64,000 nt of DNA, taken from positions 3,209,501 through 3,273,500 of the forward strand of contig NZ_CP060822.1 in the NCBI RefSeq assembly GCF_014489415.1. The letters run 5' to 3'. The notes beneath the pieces are model-generated. The model was not told the origin of the DNA, made no database searches, and saw nothing but the letters and a program-made list of their open reading frames with translations. Positions 10,083 through 19,226 of the stretch are shown here, piece by piece (the first letter of the stretch is position 1; each line of letters opens with the position of its first letter). A program made the position numbers and the translations under genes. This DNA is from Cylindrospermopsis curvispora GIHE-G1 (lineage in GTDB: Bacteria; Cyanobacteriota; Cyanobacteriia; Cyanobacteriales; Nostocaceae).

Positions 10083-10317
10083 TCACCTTGCCAATTTCAA
10101 TAGATGATCCTCATTTTGACTATTACTTTGATACTATTGCACCAAAAAATGCTCAATTCAGAAAATACAGCTTTAATACTTCACGGTAACACACATCAAG
10201 ACTATCCGCAAAGAATCTTCAAGGGAAGTGCAGGTGGCTTCATACCGGATAATGCTATGGAAAGACATCAATCAGTTGCGTTTAATTGTAGTTAAGGTGC
10301 AATACTCAGGAAAAGTC

Positions 10318-11532
10318 ATGAAAGCTAACCCCGTTAATCTGCCAAATTTTAGACCCGCTGTTGATGGTGACTCTCAAGACTCACCAGTTGCTAGTTCCAA
10401 AACCTTAGTACAGCTCCTATCTGAGGAAATCGAGTCTCAAGTTAAGGCTTCCTCTGGATGTATACAAGCTGTTGTAAATCGCATAACTAAGGAAGTGGAA
10501 AGAATTTGTGATAAAAGTTCTCGTATTCAAACTTCTGGACAAGTTAAGTCTTGGCAGGCTACTTTAGCTAAACATCGCTTACAAAAATGCCTACGTTATT
10601 ATCAATTGGGTTCAAGACAAGGAAGAATAGAGTTACATAGTAGTTTAGGTGCAATTGTGTATCGTCACGTCACTACAGCTGGATCTGAACTAGGTTTTGA
10701 AGCCCGTTACAATCTAATTGAAGATTTTTTACAAGCATTCTATATTGAGGCTATTAAGGCCTTTCGTCGGGAAAACGAATTACCGGAAGATTATACACCA
10801 CGTACTCAACTGGAATTAGCTGAGTATATGGCATTTACAGAGCAGTATGCTAAACGTCGAATTAATTTGCCTGGTGGAGCTAATCAACAGTTAATTGTGC
10901 TGCGGGCCCAAGGTTTTGCTCGTCGTCAACCCCAGGAAACAACGGTTGATATTGAAATGGCCGTGGATTCAGCTAAAACGGAAGAAGCAGAATCTTATCA
11001 GCGCAATTTGGCAGTTCAGCAAATTCGCTCCCAAATGGTAGCTAAGCCTACCTTTGACCCCTCTGAAGAGTCGGAACGAGACCGGGTAATTACTGAGTTG
11101 ATGAAGTATCTTCAATCTCAGGGTCAAGCAGACTGTATGAATTATTTGTCTTTGAAACTCCAGGATCTATCCGCACCAGAAATCGATCAAATTCTGGGAC
11201 TAACCAGTCGTCAGCGCGATTATTTACAACAAAGATTTAAATACCACGTCGAAAAATTCGCTAAACAACATCATTGGCAATTAGTACATCAATGGTTGGG
11301 AGCTGGACTAGAACATAAGCTCGGTTTATCCTCTCAACAATGGGATCTTTTCTGGAATCAATTGACTGAACAACAACAACAAATCTTTCAACTTAAAACC
11401 ACGATGGAAAATGATCAGGCGATCGCCAAGGCTGTGCAATGTACTCCTAAGCAGTTACAAAAGCGATGGACTCAAATGTTGGAATTAGCCTGGGCTATAC
11501 GTAATGGAAATATGGAAGTTAAGACTTGTTGA
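10318..11532 (+). CDS. HetZ-family protein (heterocyst differentiation-related)
   Basis: The 404-residue product resembles HetZ and its paralogues, which act in early heterocyst differentiation in Anabaena: LAKHRLQKCLRYYQLGSRQG, RIELHSSLGAIVYRHV, EDFLQAFYIEAIKAFRRENE and ELAEYMAFTEQYAKRRINLP are the best conserved stretches. The second half has helix-turn-helix-like segments (APEIDQILGLTSRQRDYLQQ; QAIAKAVQCTPKQLQKRW), consistent with DNA binding. The ATG at 10318 is preceded by AGGAAAA. An in-frame start at 10228 is less likely. Anabaena hetZ is followed by patU genes; here a DUF751 gene and rbfA follow, so this may be a HetZ paralogue. Confidence 0.8.
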   Translation: MKANPVNLPNFRPAVDGDSQDSPVASSKTLVQLLSEEIESQVKASSGCIQAVVNRITKEVERICDKSSRIQTSGQVKSWQATLAKHRLQKCLRYYQLGSRQGRIELHSSLGAIVYRHVTTAGSELGFEARYNLIEDFLQAFYIEAIKAFRRENELPEDYTPRTQLELAEYMAFTEQYAKRRINLPGGANQQLIVLRAQGFARRQPQETTVDIEMAVDSAKTEEAESYQRNLAVQQIRSQMVAKPTFDPSEESERDRVITELMKYLQSQGQADCMNYLSLKLQDLSAPEIDQILGLTSRQRDYLQQRFKYHVEKFAKQHHWQLVHQWLGAGLEHKLGLSSQQWDLFWNQLTEQQQQIFQLKTTMENDQAIAKAVQCTPKQLQKRWTQMLELAWAIRNGNMEVKTC

Positions 11533-11653
11533 ACCGTTGAGACCGCTAAACTGATATTGACCATGGGCAAAATTTGAAAGTCTATTAGTAACCCTATTGC
11601 CCATTTTCTGTTAAACTACTTTAATAATAAAAAAGTGTATATTCAAAACTCAA

Positions 11654-11860
11654 ATGTTTGACGGATTCTGGAATAACGTATTTCGCTACCCCCGCTACCT
11701 GGTGACTATAGTCTTAGGTCTGCTAGTTAACACATTTGACCCTCTAATTCCACTTTTAAAACGCCCAGGTACACTACTGGCGATTATGGGTCTGTTTGTG
11801 GGAGGGTTCTTCTTCCTCACCCTAACTCTCCGAGCTATGTTGGGACTGAGTGCAATCTAA
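11654..11860 (+). CDS. DUF751 / Ycf33-like small membrane protein
   Basis: This 68-residue protein (MFDGFWNNVFRYPRYLVTIV...) has two hydrophobic segments, about residues 14-30 and 42-62, around a short polar LLKRPGT turn. It matches the DUF751 (Ycf33-like) family of cyanobacteria and plastids, whose function is unknown. The ATG at 11654 starts at the family N terminus. It lies 121 bp after the hetZ-family gene and 66 bp before rbfA, so it is probably co-transcribed with rbfA. Confidence 0.85.
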   Translation: MFDGFWNNVFRYPRYLVTIVLGLLVNTFDPLIPLLKRPGTLLAIMGLFVGGFFFLTLTLRAMLGLSAI

Positions 11861-11926
11861 AAGGATTATTCCTAGTAAGATAAACTATCTATTGTTAAAT
11901 CTCTATCAAAAGGCGGAATTTATAAT

Positions 11927-12307
11927 ATGGCTACAAATCGCCGTGTTTCCCGTGTTGCGGAATTAATTAAACGGGAGGTCAGCCAAATGTTACTCCACGG
12001 TATTAAGGATGATCGGGTGGGTGTGGGTATGGTAAGCGTCACTGATGTCGATGTTTCGGGAGATTTACAACACGCTAAAATATTTGTCAGCATTTATGGT
12101 ACAGAAGAAGCAAAAGCCGAAACTATGGCGGGGTTAAAATCCGCTACCGGTTATGTTCGTAGTGAGTTGGGCGCCAGGGTGAGATTGCGTCGCACCCCAG
12201 AAGTGATTTTTGTGGAAGACCGTTCCTTAGAAAGGGGAACTAAAGTGTTAAATTTATTAAACCAACTTCAACAACAACGCTCCCAGGAAGACTCCCACGA
12301 AGATTGA
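11927..12307 (+). CDS. rbfA: 30S ribosome-binding factor A
   Basis: RbfA is a KH-fold assembly factor for the 30S subunit, needed for 16S rRNA 5'-end maturation and cold adaptation. The 126-residue protein shows [39 protein letters not shown] and the C-terminal [20 protein letters not shown]. Length and start (ATG 11927) are normal. It is followed by 321 bp of non-coding DNA. Confidence 0.96.
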   Translation: MATNRRVSRVAELIKREVSQMLLHGIKDDRVGVGMVSVTDVDVSGDLQHAKIFVSIYGTEEAKAETMAGLKSATGYVRSELGARVRLRRTPEVIFVEDRSLERGTKVLNLLNQLQQQRSQEDSHED

Positions 12308-12628
12308 TCTACCGCCAAAATACTAGCTCAGTTTGTAACTCTAGACATATTCATACTTCACTCAAATATGTTAATACTGTCTATATGGTACTTTCTATCA
12401 TGTTTGTGCCTGCTTTTTGGTTTGACTATTACTAGTACATTTAGTTTTGATGTTATATTTCCTTGACAAACTTCATATTTCTTTAGATAATTTATAGGTC
12501 TGTAGCGTCAAAATAATAATAGTTCCGTATAGCAAACTACAAAACCTAGCCACAGGTCTAAATTATCACCATGTTTTCTCAATGAAAATTGGGAACAGTA
12601 TCTAAACGTAAATTTGTGAGTAAAAGCA
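12308..12628. other. Intergenic region between rbfA and the DUF4327 gene
   Basis: This 321-bp AT-rich stretch holds no convincing gene. It contains a sigma70-like promoter (12463-12491) for the downstream gene, and a 32-codon hydrophobic open frame (12368-12466) without a ribosome binding site that I do not call. Confidence 0.6.
12463..12491 (+). promoter_or_regulatory. Putative sigma70-type promoter for the DUF4327 gene
   Basis: A perfect -35 hexamer TTGACA (12463-12468) is followed after exactly 17 bp by GATAAT (12486-12491; 5 of 6 matches to the -10 consensus). It points at the ATG at 12629, leaving a leader of about 130 nt. Unusually consensus-like for a cyanobacterial promoter. Confidence 0.55.
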
Positions 12629-12865
12629 ATGAGTGTAAGTACGGTGCCTTCTATCAATTATTACTCTCTAGACGTAATCCAGTACGAAGCAAGTCAACTT
12701 GTGCGTAAGGGAATAGTCAGTCGGCAGCAGCCGATATACACACTCTGCCAGTACATCCCCGCTCGGGAATGGGTCTTTGTGGAATATGAGTTAGAGAAAT
12801 GTGACTTTTTGTTGCGTGATCGCATTGGGGATTTGATTGGTCGAGAACAATGGGAAAATGACTAA
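12629..12865 (+). CDS. DUF4327 family protein
   Basis: The 78-residue protein (MSVSTVPSINYYSLDVIQYEA...ISRQQPIYTLCQYIPAREW-like, ending DLIGREQWEND) matches the cyanobacteria-specific DUF4327 family of unknown function. It is soluble, without signal peptide. It appears monocistronic, with a strong promoter and a long leader upstream. Confidence 0.85.
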   Translation: MSVSTVPSINYYSLDVIQYEASQLVRKGIVSRQQPIYTLCQYIPAREWVFVEYELEKCDFLLRDRIGDLIGREQWEND

Positions 12866-12983
12866 TCAGGACTGCAGTAATTAAGGAGGATCTCGAAGAT
12901 TCCCAAGTTCCCTAAGTGGTAGTTAAGTAATTTATTTAATCTATGCTTGTCTAAAGTTAATGACTTTGGCAAGTATATTTTTC

Positions 12984-13343
12984 TCAGGAGGTTGGTTCTG
13001 TTTGTTGTATGTACTGATTAATATCGTCAACTAAGCGGGTAAGATCTGCTTCTGTGGTTAAGCGAATGCCGAGATTGCGTACAGTGAGTAGAACTTTAGC
13101 TGCGAAGGGAGTGGGCCAGATATTAGGGTTACAGAACACCTCAAAGAAAACATCACCTGTATGGCGATATTCCAAAGTGGGTTCCGGTGTGATTTTTCCC
13201 CCAGGGTTAGATTTAACAGTAACAGCTTTCAGACTGAGCATTAATTTATCCATGGCAGCTTTTAGCTCCATTGCAGCGTGGTGGGAAAAATTAAAAGAAA
13301 TAGAGCCATGGTCAAGATTGAGAGTGAGTAATGGGGAGGACAT
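12984..13343 (-). CDS. Conserved hypothetical protein (119 aa)
   Basis: I do not recognise the family. The 119-residue soluble protein has an N-terminal beta-rich part (PLLTLNLDHGSISFNFSHH), a basic middle (KAVTVKSNPGGKITPEPTLEYRH) and an alpha/beta C terminus (AAKVLLTVRNLGIRLTTEADLTRLVDDINQYIQQ). The ATG at 13343 is clean. It is divergent from the cation efflux gene and transcribed alone. Confidence 0.7.
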   Translation of the reverse strand: MSSPLLTLNLDHGSISFNFSHHAAMELKAAMDKLMLSLKAVTVKSNPGGKITPEPTLEYRHTGDVFFEVFCNPNIWPTPFAAKVLLTVRNLGIRLTTEADLTRLVDDINQYIQQTEPTS

Positions 13344-13450
13344 ACTGGTATGGGGTAAAAATTTTCTAAAACTTTGGCAATGATAATAACTATAATAACA
13401 AGTTACCTAATTCCTCCATAATTAGGAATAGAAATGGTAAATATTCGATT

Positions 13451-14347
13451 ATGAATTACAACTACCTAAGGGAAGTAAGAAAAGTACTAATTATTACCCT
13501 CTTACTTAACTTGTTTGTGATGGCATTAAAAGTTGTAGTAGGGTATGCTACTGGTTCCTTAAGCTTACTAGCGGACGCTTTGCACAGTGTTACAGATAGT
13601 GCTAACAACGTGTTAGGACTAGTAGCTAGTAAATTCTCTTCTCCCTTACCAGATCGAGAACATCCTTATGGACATCACAAATTTGAAGCAGTGGGGGCGT
13701 TAGGAATAGCAGCATTTTTAGGGATAGCTTGTTTTGAAATTATTCAAGGAGCTATTGAGAAAATGATTAAAAGTGGTTCACCAGTGAGAATATCTGGTCC
13801 TGAACTGTGGTTATTACTAATTGTATTGGGCGTAAATATCTTCGTCGCATTTTATGAGCGTAATGTAGGGACAAGAATAGGCAGTTCCATTTTAGTTGCT
13901 GATGCTAAACATACTATGAGCGATGTGTGGGTAACCATTTCTGTCCTAGGGGGATTAATAGGGATTTGGTGGTTCAACTTTCAATGGTTGGATGTGGTAT
14001 TGGCCTTTCCCGTAGCTTTGCTAGTTTTTTGGAGTGGATGGTCCGTTTTAAAAGAAAATTTGCCCTGGTTAGTGGATCAAATGGCGATCGCTCCAGAAGC
14101 AATACATGGGATTGCCACTTCCGTACCTGGTGTAATTAACTGCCATGATATTGCTTCTCGTGGGGTGATAGGTAGACAGGTATTCATAGAAATGCATCTA
14201 GTAGTAGATACACCGGAAGTAGAAACTGCCCATCAAATCACAGAGGAAGTAGAAAACAAACTACAGGAGAGATATAGTCCTGTGAGGATTATAATTCACG
14301 TAGAACCACCAGCATACCAATCGGAGAACATTAGCTTTGGTAATTAG
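13451..14347 (+). CDS. Cation diffusion facilitator (CDF) family metal transporter
   Basis: This 298-residue inner-membrane antiporter exports divalent metals such as Zn, Co, Fe or Mn in exchange for protons. Features: N-terminal TM segments, the metal-site motif ADALHSVTDSANN in TM2, HPYGHHKFEAVGAL, the second HxxxD motif in ADAKHTMSDVW (TM5), and a cytoplasmic C-terminal ferredoxin-like domain ending IHVEPP. Metal specificity cannot be read reliably. No metal regulator lies next to it. Confidence 0.93.
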   Translation: MNYNYLREVRKVLIITLLLNLFVMALKVVVGYATGSLSLLADALHSVTDSANNVLGLVASKFSSPLPDREHPYGHHKFEAVGALGIAAFLGIACFEIIQGAIEKMIKSGSPVRISGPELWLLLIVLGVNIFVAFYERNVGTRIGSSILVADAKHTMSDVWVTISVLGGLIGIWWFNFQWLDVVLAFPVALLVFWSGWSVLKENLPWLVDQMAIAPEAIHGIATSVPGVINCHDIASRGVIGRQVFIEMHLVVDTPEVETAHQITEEVENKLQERYSPVRIIIHVEPPAYQSENISFGN

Positions 14348-14386
14348 GATTAGTACAGGATTAGCACCCGAATTTGGTTCTATCAG

Positions 14387-16009
14387 CTATTCCCATTCTA
14401 TAGTGCCCGGTGGTTTGGAAGTAATATCATAGACCACTCGATTGACCCCTTTAACCTCATTGACAATTCTATTAGAAATGGCTTCTAGCACATCATAAGG
14501 TACTCGTGCCCAGTCTGCTGTCATGCCATCTTCACTAGTCACTATTCGTAAGACCACAGGATAGGCGTATGTGCGCTGATCACCCATAACCCCCACACTA
14601 CGAATAGGTAGTAAAACAGCAAATGCTTGCCAATATTGATTATATAAATTCCTTTGGTTGATTTCTTGACGAACAATTAGATCAGCATCACGTAGGATAT
14701 TTAACCTTTCTGCTGTCACCTCCCCCAAAATGCGAATAGCTAAACCTGGTCCGGGAAAAGGTTGTCTTTGAACTATCTCTTCTGGTAGACCAAGGGAACG
14801 ACCCACCTTACGCACTTCATCTTTAAATAGTTTTCGCAGGGGTTCCACCAGTTTAAATCTCAAGTCCTTAGGTAGTCCACCCACATTGTGATGACTCTTG
14901 ATCTTTACTGCTACCCTCTCCCCAGTTTTAGGATCTACATTAGTGCCAGCAGATTCAATTACATCTGGATATAGTGTACCCTGTGCTAAATAGTCAAAGT
15001 GACCCAATCTTTTGGATGTTTCTTCAAACACCCTAATAAACTCGTGACCAATACGACGGCGTTTTTCCTCTGGATCTGTCACACCAGCAATAGCATCTAT
15101 AAAGCGATCGCGTGCGTTAACATACTCCACGGGAATATGAAATTGCTCCTGGAACAATTTTAATAACCTTTCTGGCTCTAATTTTCGCATAAAACCCTGA
15201 TCAATAAACACACAGGTCAATTGATCTCCAATAGCTTTATGGAGCAAAAATGCCAGGGTGGAAGAATCCACACCTCCAGAGAGCGCCAACAGCACCCGTC
15301 TATCGGAGACCTTAGCACGAATCTCCTGAATGGCATTTTCCACAAAAGCTGCTGTTGTCCAACTGGGTTCGCAGTCACAAATATGGTAAACAAAGTTGCG
15401 AATTAGTGCCAGTCCTCCCTGGGAATGAACTACTTCGGGATGGAATTGCACACCATACAGTTTGCGCTCATGATTTGCAATAGCTGCACAAGGAGTATTT
15501 TCTGTATGTGCCAGCAGTTCAAAACCAGGAGGCATGGTTGTAACTGAGTCTCCATGACTCATCCACATGGTTACACCATTTTCTACATTGGTAAGCAAGT
15601 GAGTGGGATCATCTATAAGTAATGATGCTTTACCATATTCCCCACGATCAGCTTGGGTCACTTTTCCCCCCAGTTTATTCACCATCAGCTGCATTCCATA
15701 ACATACACCCAATATGGGTATACCCAATTCCCATATTTCCGGGTCACATTGAGGTGCATAATCGCTATAAACTGACCTAGGACCACCAGATAAGATAATC
15801 CCCTTGGGGTTTATTCTCCTTATCTCTTCCGGTGTGATGCGATAGGAAAGCACCTCGGAATATACTTGTGTCTCCCTTATGCGTCGAGCAATCAGTTCAG
15901 AATATTGGGAACCAAAGTCTAGAATCACTATCATTTGGCGATCGCCATGTGGGAGATTTTCCTCGCTTTGGCATGCTATATCTATTGGTAGACCTACCGC
16001 TGTATTCAT
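14387..16009 (-). CDS. guaA: GMP synthase (glutamine-hydrolysing)
   Basis: GuaA converts XMP to GMP using ATP and glutamine. In the 540-residue protein the N-terminal class I amidotransferase has the Cys in [11 protein letters not shown] and His-Glu in GVQFHPEV. The ATP pyrophosphatase domain has [16 protein letters not shown]. The C-terminal dimerisation domain has [15 protein letters not shown] and ends [11 protein letters not shown], the canonical end. The first ~25 residues before [11 protein letters not shown] are a short extension; the ATG at 16009 gives normal cyanobacterial length. Upstream lies cbiD on the same strand (83 bp gap). Confidence 0.97.
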   Translation of the reverse strand: MNTAVGLPIDIACQSEENLPHGDRQMIVILDFGSQYSELIARRIRETQVYSEVLSYRITPEEIRRINPKGIILSGGPRSVYSDYAPQCDPEIWELGIPILGVCYGMQLMVNKLGGKVTQADRGEYGKASLLIDDPTHLLTNVENGVTMWMSHGDSVTTMPPGFELLAHTENTPCAAIANHERKLYGVQFHPEVVHSQGGLALIRNFVYHICDCEPSWTTAAFVENAIQEIRAKVSDRRVLLALSGGVDSSTLAFLLHKAIGDQLTCVFIDQGFMRKLEPERLLKLFQEQFHIPVEYVNARDRFIDAIAGVTDPEEKRRRIGHEFIRVFEETSKRLGHFDYLAQGTLYPDVIESAGTNVDPKTGERVAVKIKSHHNVGGLPKDLRFKLVEPLRKLFKDEVRKVGRSLGLPEEIVQRQPFPGPGLAIRILGEVTAERLNILRDADLIVRQEINQRNLYNQYWQAFAVLLPIRSVGVMGDQRTYAYPVVLRIVTSEDGMTADWARVPYDVLEAISNRIVNEVKGVNRVVYDITSKPPGTIEWE

Positions 16010-16092
16010 GATGGTGGGAGTGTGTCTTTGAACATAATTGAGTTACTATTTCCGACTTTTTAGGTTACTATGTAGTTGTCAGTCTATTTAGG

Positions 16093-17202
16093 TTAGCACA
16101 ATTTCTCCATTAGCACACAACCTGTTTGACTTTTAATAATAACTTCCCTATTTCGGTCAAAAAGCACAGAACCACAAACTGTTGTTTTCACACTCTGGTT
16201 GCTATGGCTTTTTATATACTCTTGGGACCGATTGTCAATAGTTTGGGCAATACTGAAATAAATTTGGTTAGTCCAGTTACTACCACCTATGGTATCCAGG
16301 AAGCGCAGATGTTGCAGGGCATCCTCCGCCCTGGGACTATGAAATATTATTTGTATATCTTCATACTTTAGCCCCAAGATAGCGCTGTGGGCAACTATAA
16401 TTTCTCTCCTCCCATCTGCTAAATGATGATGAGTATGAAATATTCCCCCTGCTAGTTTCATTAGTTTTCCATGATAGCCAAATAATAATATTTCTTCAAC
16501 TCCTAAAAGATGGGCCTCAACCAGTAGAGGACCAATCCAATTAGCAGTTTTTACCATCCGTTGGGGATTGATTCCTAATTTTTTTCCCAGGTCTAAACCA
16601 TTTTCGCCAATACAAAAAACTAAGGTATTAAACTCCTTTGCTTTTGCCCTTAAATCGTCCCGAAAAACCTCAAGCTGTTCTGGTGTACTTAATGGTTGAG
16701 ATATACCGCTTGTTCCTAATAAAGAAAGTCCTTCCACCACTCCAAAAGCAGGGTTGGAGGTTCTGGTAGCTAGGGAGCGCCCCTCAGGTAAAATCACTGT
16801 CACTAGGATTTTTTCCCCCGGAAATAGGAGTCTCTCTAGGTTTTTCCGCAACAATTGCTGGGCGTATGTATAAATAGCTGCTGTTCCCTGTAAGTCCTTA
16901 CCAATTCCTTCTCCACCCCTAATAACAATCGTTTCCCCATCCCCATCATACCATTCTACTTTTGTCCAAATCGGTGTATGTTTGGTTAGATCTAGGTTAT
17001 CCCCCGGATCACTTCGAGTAATGGCTAAAGCACCACTCTCGGAAATTCCAGCTACCTGTTCAATGGGAATTTCGACTATTTGATCCGGTGAAATTAGGTC
17101 AACACCTGCTGTATTTAGTATGCGGCAATGGCGTAACCAATATAATGCCGCTATTGCACCACCACAGGCAAAAACTGGTAGGGTATAACCGGAACGAGAC
17201 AT
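16093..17202 (-). CDS. cbiD: Cobalt-precorrin-5B C1-methyltransferase
   Basis: CbiD methylates C1 of cobalt-precorrin-5B in the anaerobic (early cobalt) cobalamin pathway. The 369-residue protein starts SGYTLPVFACGGAIAAL and has GGEGIGKDLQGTAAIY (usually GG.GIG..T), ATRTSNPAFGVVEGLSLLGTSGI and LFGYHGKLMKLAGGIFHTHHHLADGR. No cobalamin riboswitch-like B12 box was seen upstream. The next gene upstream is a small conserved protein 51 bp away on the same strand, so they may be co-transcribed. Confidence 0.94.
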   Translation of the reverse strand: MSRSGYTLPVFACGGAIAALYWLRHCRILNTAGVDLISPDQIVEIPIEQVAGISESGALAITRSDPGDNLDLTKHTPIWTKVEWYDGDGETIVIRGGEGIGKDLQGTAAIYTYAQQLLRKNLERLLFPGEKILVTVILPEGRSLATRTSNPAFGVVEGLSLLGTSGISQPLSTPEQLEVFRDDLRAKAKEFNTLVFCIGENGLDLGKKLGINPQRMVKTANWIGPLLVEAHLLGVEEILLFGYHGKLMKLAGGIFHTHHHLADGRREIIVAHSAILGLKYEDIQIIFHSPRAEDALQHLRFLDTIGGSNWTNQIYFSIAQTIDNRSQEYIKSHSNQSVKTTVCGSVLFDRNREVIIKSQTGCVLMEKLC

Positions 17203-17253
17203 AAAAGTTTGTGTTTTTGTATTTGATTATATAGATGATGAGCAATGAGTCTT

Positions 17254-17565
17254 TCAACTTTCCAGAAAAATACCCACCTCTGATAATAAAACTGCCATGG
17301 TCTCCCAAGAAATACCCTGTTGAATATAACGGGGTGATTCGGGATTATAAGGACTAGCTATTCGGTCAATGGTGACAATTGTCGCACCTTCTGGTAACAC
17401 TGCCACATCAGGGTCAAAAGCTGTGGGGCGCATCAAGGAGCTAGAAAATCCTTTAAAAACTGCTATTTTGTCCTCCTCCCCATCAATATTAATGGTGACT
17501 ACTAGCACTTCCTGAGATCTTTTGCTCGTGTATTCTTCTAGGCACTTAGCAATGGAGTTACTCAT
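17254..17565 (-). CDS. Conserved hypothetical protein (103 aa)
   Basis: I do not recognise it with certainty. The 103-residue soluble protein carries EVLVVTINIDGEEDKIAVFKGFSSSLMRPTAFDPDVAVLPEGATI, a beta-rich domain of the type found in cyanobacterial and plastid unknown proteins, and ends with SWETMAVLLSEVGIFLES. The ATG at 17565 (MSNSIAKC) is preferred over a GTG one codon earlier. It lies directly upstream of cbiD on the same strand. Confidence 0.7.
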   Translation of the reverse strand: MSNSIAKCLEEYTSKRSQEVLVVTINIDGEEDKIAVFKGFSSSLMRPTAFDPDVAVLPEGATIVTIDRIASPYNPESPRYIQQGISWETMAVLLSEVGIFLES

Positions 17566-17606
17566 CACACTCTATAAATACTTTTATAAAAAATTTCATA
17601 AAGACT

Positions 17607-18206
17607 TTAATGTACTGCTGTTCTACCATACTTGCCAAATTTAACCAAGACAAAATAAGTAAGATAGATTATGTAAATTGTTAAGCCAACAATACCTAAA
17701 AAGCCAAGAAATGCAGGTGTGCTGTTATGATGGAAATAGTCCTTGAACATCAGGGGTGCTTCGGTCCAAACCTTACAGTAGGCTGAATTCCTGGAGTCAC
17801 CTGAAAAAGCACAGCCCAGAAAGGGCACGGTGCCAATTACCCCTAAAATTCCATAAAGGGTTATTGCCCAACGCCAAGAGGTAAAAACCAGTTTTAAAGC
17901 TCCCGGGGACTGATACTCAACTTCATCATTTAAATCAACCCAGAACCAGATGGAACCAGGAATGAGGATCCGAGCTATTAGACCAGATATAAAACTGACT
18001 GCAAATCCGCCAATCATCAGGTATATAGTTATGGCCGCAAGACTAGCTACACGCCAGTAAATAGCCAGTAACCTTTGGATACAGTCCACTCTTTGCACAA
18101 ATGCCCAAATTGTTAAAACTACGGGGATAATTAGGTTAAATAGCAACGCCAATCTATAATCTGTCCACACATAAGGGCGAAACCAAACTTCGTCTAGGTT
18201 TGTCAT
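17607..18206 (-). CDS. DUF3177 family integral membrane protein
   Basis: A 199-residue membrane protein with about four hydrophobic segments (around residues 20-38, 50-80, 108-130 and 165-190). The N terminus MTNLDEVWFRPYVWTDYRLALLF matches the cyanobacterial DUF3177 family; function unknown. Between TM3 and TM4 is a polar loop with two Cys (GCAFSGDSRNSAYCKVW). It starts from an ATG at 18206 and precedes the small cbiD-linked gene on the same strand. Confidence 0.82.
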   Translation of the reverse strand: MTNLDEVWFRPYVWTDYRLALLFNLIIPVVLTIWAFVQRVDCIQRLLAIYWRVASLAAITIYLMIGGFAVSFISGLIARILIPGSIWFWVDLNDEVEYQSPGALKLVFTSWRWAITLYGILGVIGTVPFLGCAFSGDSRNSAYCKVWTEAPLMFKDYFHHNSTPAFLGFLGIVGLTIYIIYLTYFVLVKFGKYGRTAVH

Positions 18207-18376
18207 CTCTTGGTTATGCTTGTATTAGTCAGTTTGAAGTTGTTTTGGTAATGGGAGACAGGTGCCAAAGATTAATACTTTTTACCACTCTGTCCCCCTA
18301 CGCTTGACACCGGATGACCACGTTTGAACTTTAGTCAAGAACAGGTGCTGCTATCTGAACATGGACTCCTGAATCT

Positions 18377-18619
18377 CTAATTGTCATTAATGCGACATTC
18401 ATCTGCATCCGGATTAGCTTCACAATATGCTTCTAAGGAGTTCTTAGGTTTTTCTTGTTTCTGGTGAGAAGCAGCAGCTTGCAGTTCTTCTACCGCATCC
18501 CATGCAGCAGCACAAGCTGCAGAGTTGCCACCAGAAATATCACAAACTTCACGAGCTTGTTGGCGTTCTTGTTCGATTTTATCTTGTATGGAGATTGCTG
18601 TTTCTTGAGTGTTTGTCAT
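18377..18619 (-). CDS. cp12: Calvin cycle protein CP12 (canonical copy)
   Basis: CP12 is an intrinsically disordered redox switch that scaffolds the GAPDH-CP12-PRK complex in the dark. The 80-residue protein has both Cys pairs: REVCDISGGNSAAC near the middle and EAYCEANPDADEC at the C terminus, plus the core AAWDAVEELQAA. The C-terminal DADECR tail, which inserts into GAPDH, is intact. A second, divergent CP12 gene lies at 26749-27024. It is monocistronic. Confidence 0.95.
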   Translation of the reverse strand: MTNTQETAISIQDKIEQERQQAREVCDISGGNSAACAAAWDAVEELQAAASHQKQEKPKNSLEAYCEANPDADECRINDN

Positions 18620-18850
18620 GAGCTTAGTCTCTTTGATTATCGTTTATATCAGTCTAGGAAAGTTCAAAATTGCGGTTTTGGTTTTATAGTTCACACACTA
18701 TTCTAACCTCTAGGTTGTTAAGTTAGGTTAGAATTGGGAATTATTAATTGCTAATAGAGCAAGTTACCACATCTAGACCTGATCCGTCCTGATATTTTAA
18801 GATTTCAGAACCCGGTAATAAAACTCTACCGCTCATTAATGTCTACCCAA

Positions 18851-18881
18851 ACCTACCCAGATTGTTAATATCTGGGTAGGT
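18851..18881. repeat. Perfect 12-bp inverted repeat (hairpin)
   Basis: ACCTACCCAGAT and ATCTGGGTAGGT form a perfect 12-bp stem with the 7-nt loop TGTTAAT. It is not placed to terminate any intact gene. It lies 120 bp before the iscB remnant, where IS200/IS605-type elements carry a left-end subterminal palindrome and where the guide-RNA (omegaRNA) gene of iscB starts. That link is inference. Confidence 0.6.
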
Positions 18882-18964
18882 GGGGTGAGCGTGCATGACT
18901 CCGCCATAAAAAAAGAGTTACCTACCATCAGGTAAGGTTGGCTACGAAAGACAGATCATGACAC

Positions 18965-18988
18965 CTACAAATTAACTCCAGTTTGTAG
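18965..18988. repeat. Perfect 7-bp inverted repeat
   Basis: CTACAAA and TTTGTAG pair around the 10-nt loop TTAACTCCAG immediately before the iscB-like frame. It may be part of a decayed omegaRNA scaffold. Confidence 0.4.
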
Positions 18989-19000
18989 CTCTGTCGGTAA

Positions 19001-19138
19001 CTTCAACAAAAGGCGAGACATCTTAGAAAGCCCTCTGAACTACCATTTAAAGATGCGGCTGCTGTCAATGCAACTCGTTGGAAGCTGTTTGAGACGCTGA
19101 AGATGACGGGATTACCTGTCAGCACGGGGACAGGCGGA
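19001..19138 (+). pseudogene. iscB (RNA-guided HNH nuclease) C-terminal remnant
   Basis: The frame from 19001 reads LQQKARHLRKPSELPFKDAA, continues with AAVNATRWKLFETLKMTGLP and ends near VSTGTGG. The KDAAAVNATRW block followed by TGLPVxxGTGG is the region after the HNH domain in IscB proteins. The RRXRR, bridge helix, RuvC-I/II and HNH parts are missing. After GTGG the family's R-T-K-x-N-R and the final RuvC motif cannot be read in one frame, so frameshifts are likely. A stop codon at 18998 precedes the frame. The call rests on recalled family motifs and not on a database search. Confidence 0.7.
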
Positions 19139-19226
19139 TCGGCATCAAACTCGAATACATCGAAAAGCCTATTCATCGCAAAAACGGTTACAGTTATGCC
19201 TGAAAAACAGAAAGGAATGTCTAGCT

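Larger units (their letters stand above)
18620..19226. other. Gene-free region holding mobile-element debris
   Basis: This ~600-bp stretch lies between two divergent genes. It contains the cp12 promoter side, a strong 12-bp stem hairpin (18851-18881), a smaller hairpin (18965-18988) and a decayed iscB 3' fragment (19001-19138), each listed separately. Confidence 0.7.

Noticed and set aside
10104-10295. 63-codon open frame before the hetZ-family gene
   Set aside because: Low-complexity, protein-unlike sequence overlapping the leader of the hetZ-family gene.
12368-12466. 32-codon hydrophobic open frame upstream of the DUF4327 gene
   Set aside because: No ribosome binding site, no match to known small photosystem or cytochrome b6f subunits, and its end overlaps the predicted promoter.
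16010-16092. Cobalamin riboswitch near cbiD
   Set aside because: No B12-box-like sequence was found in the gaps around cbiD.
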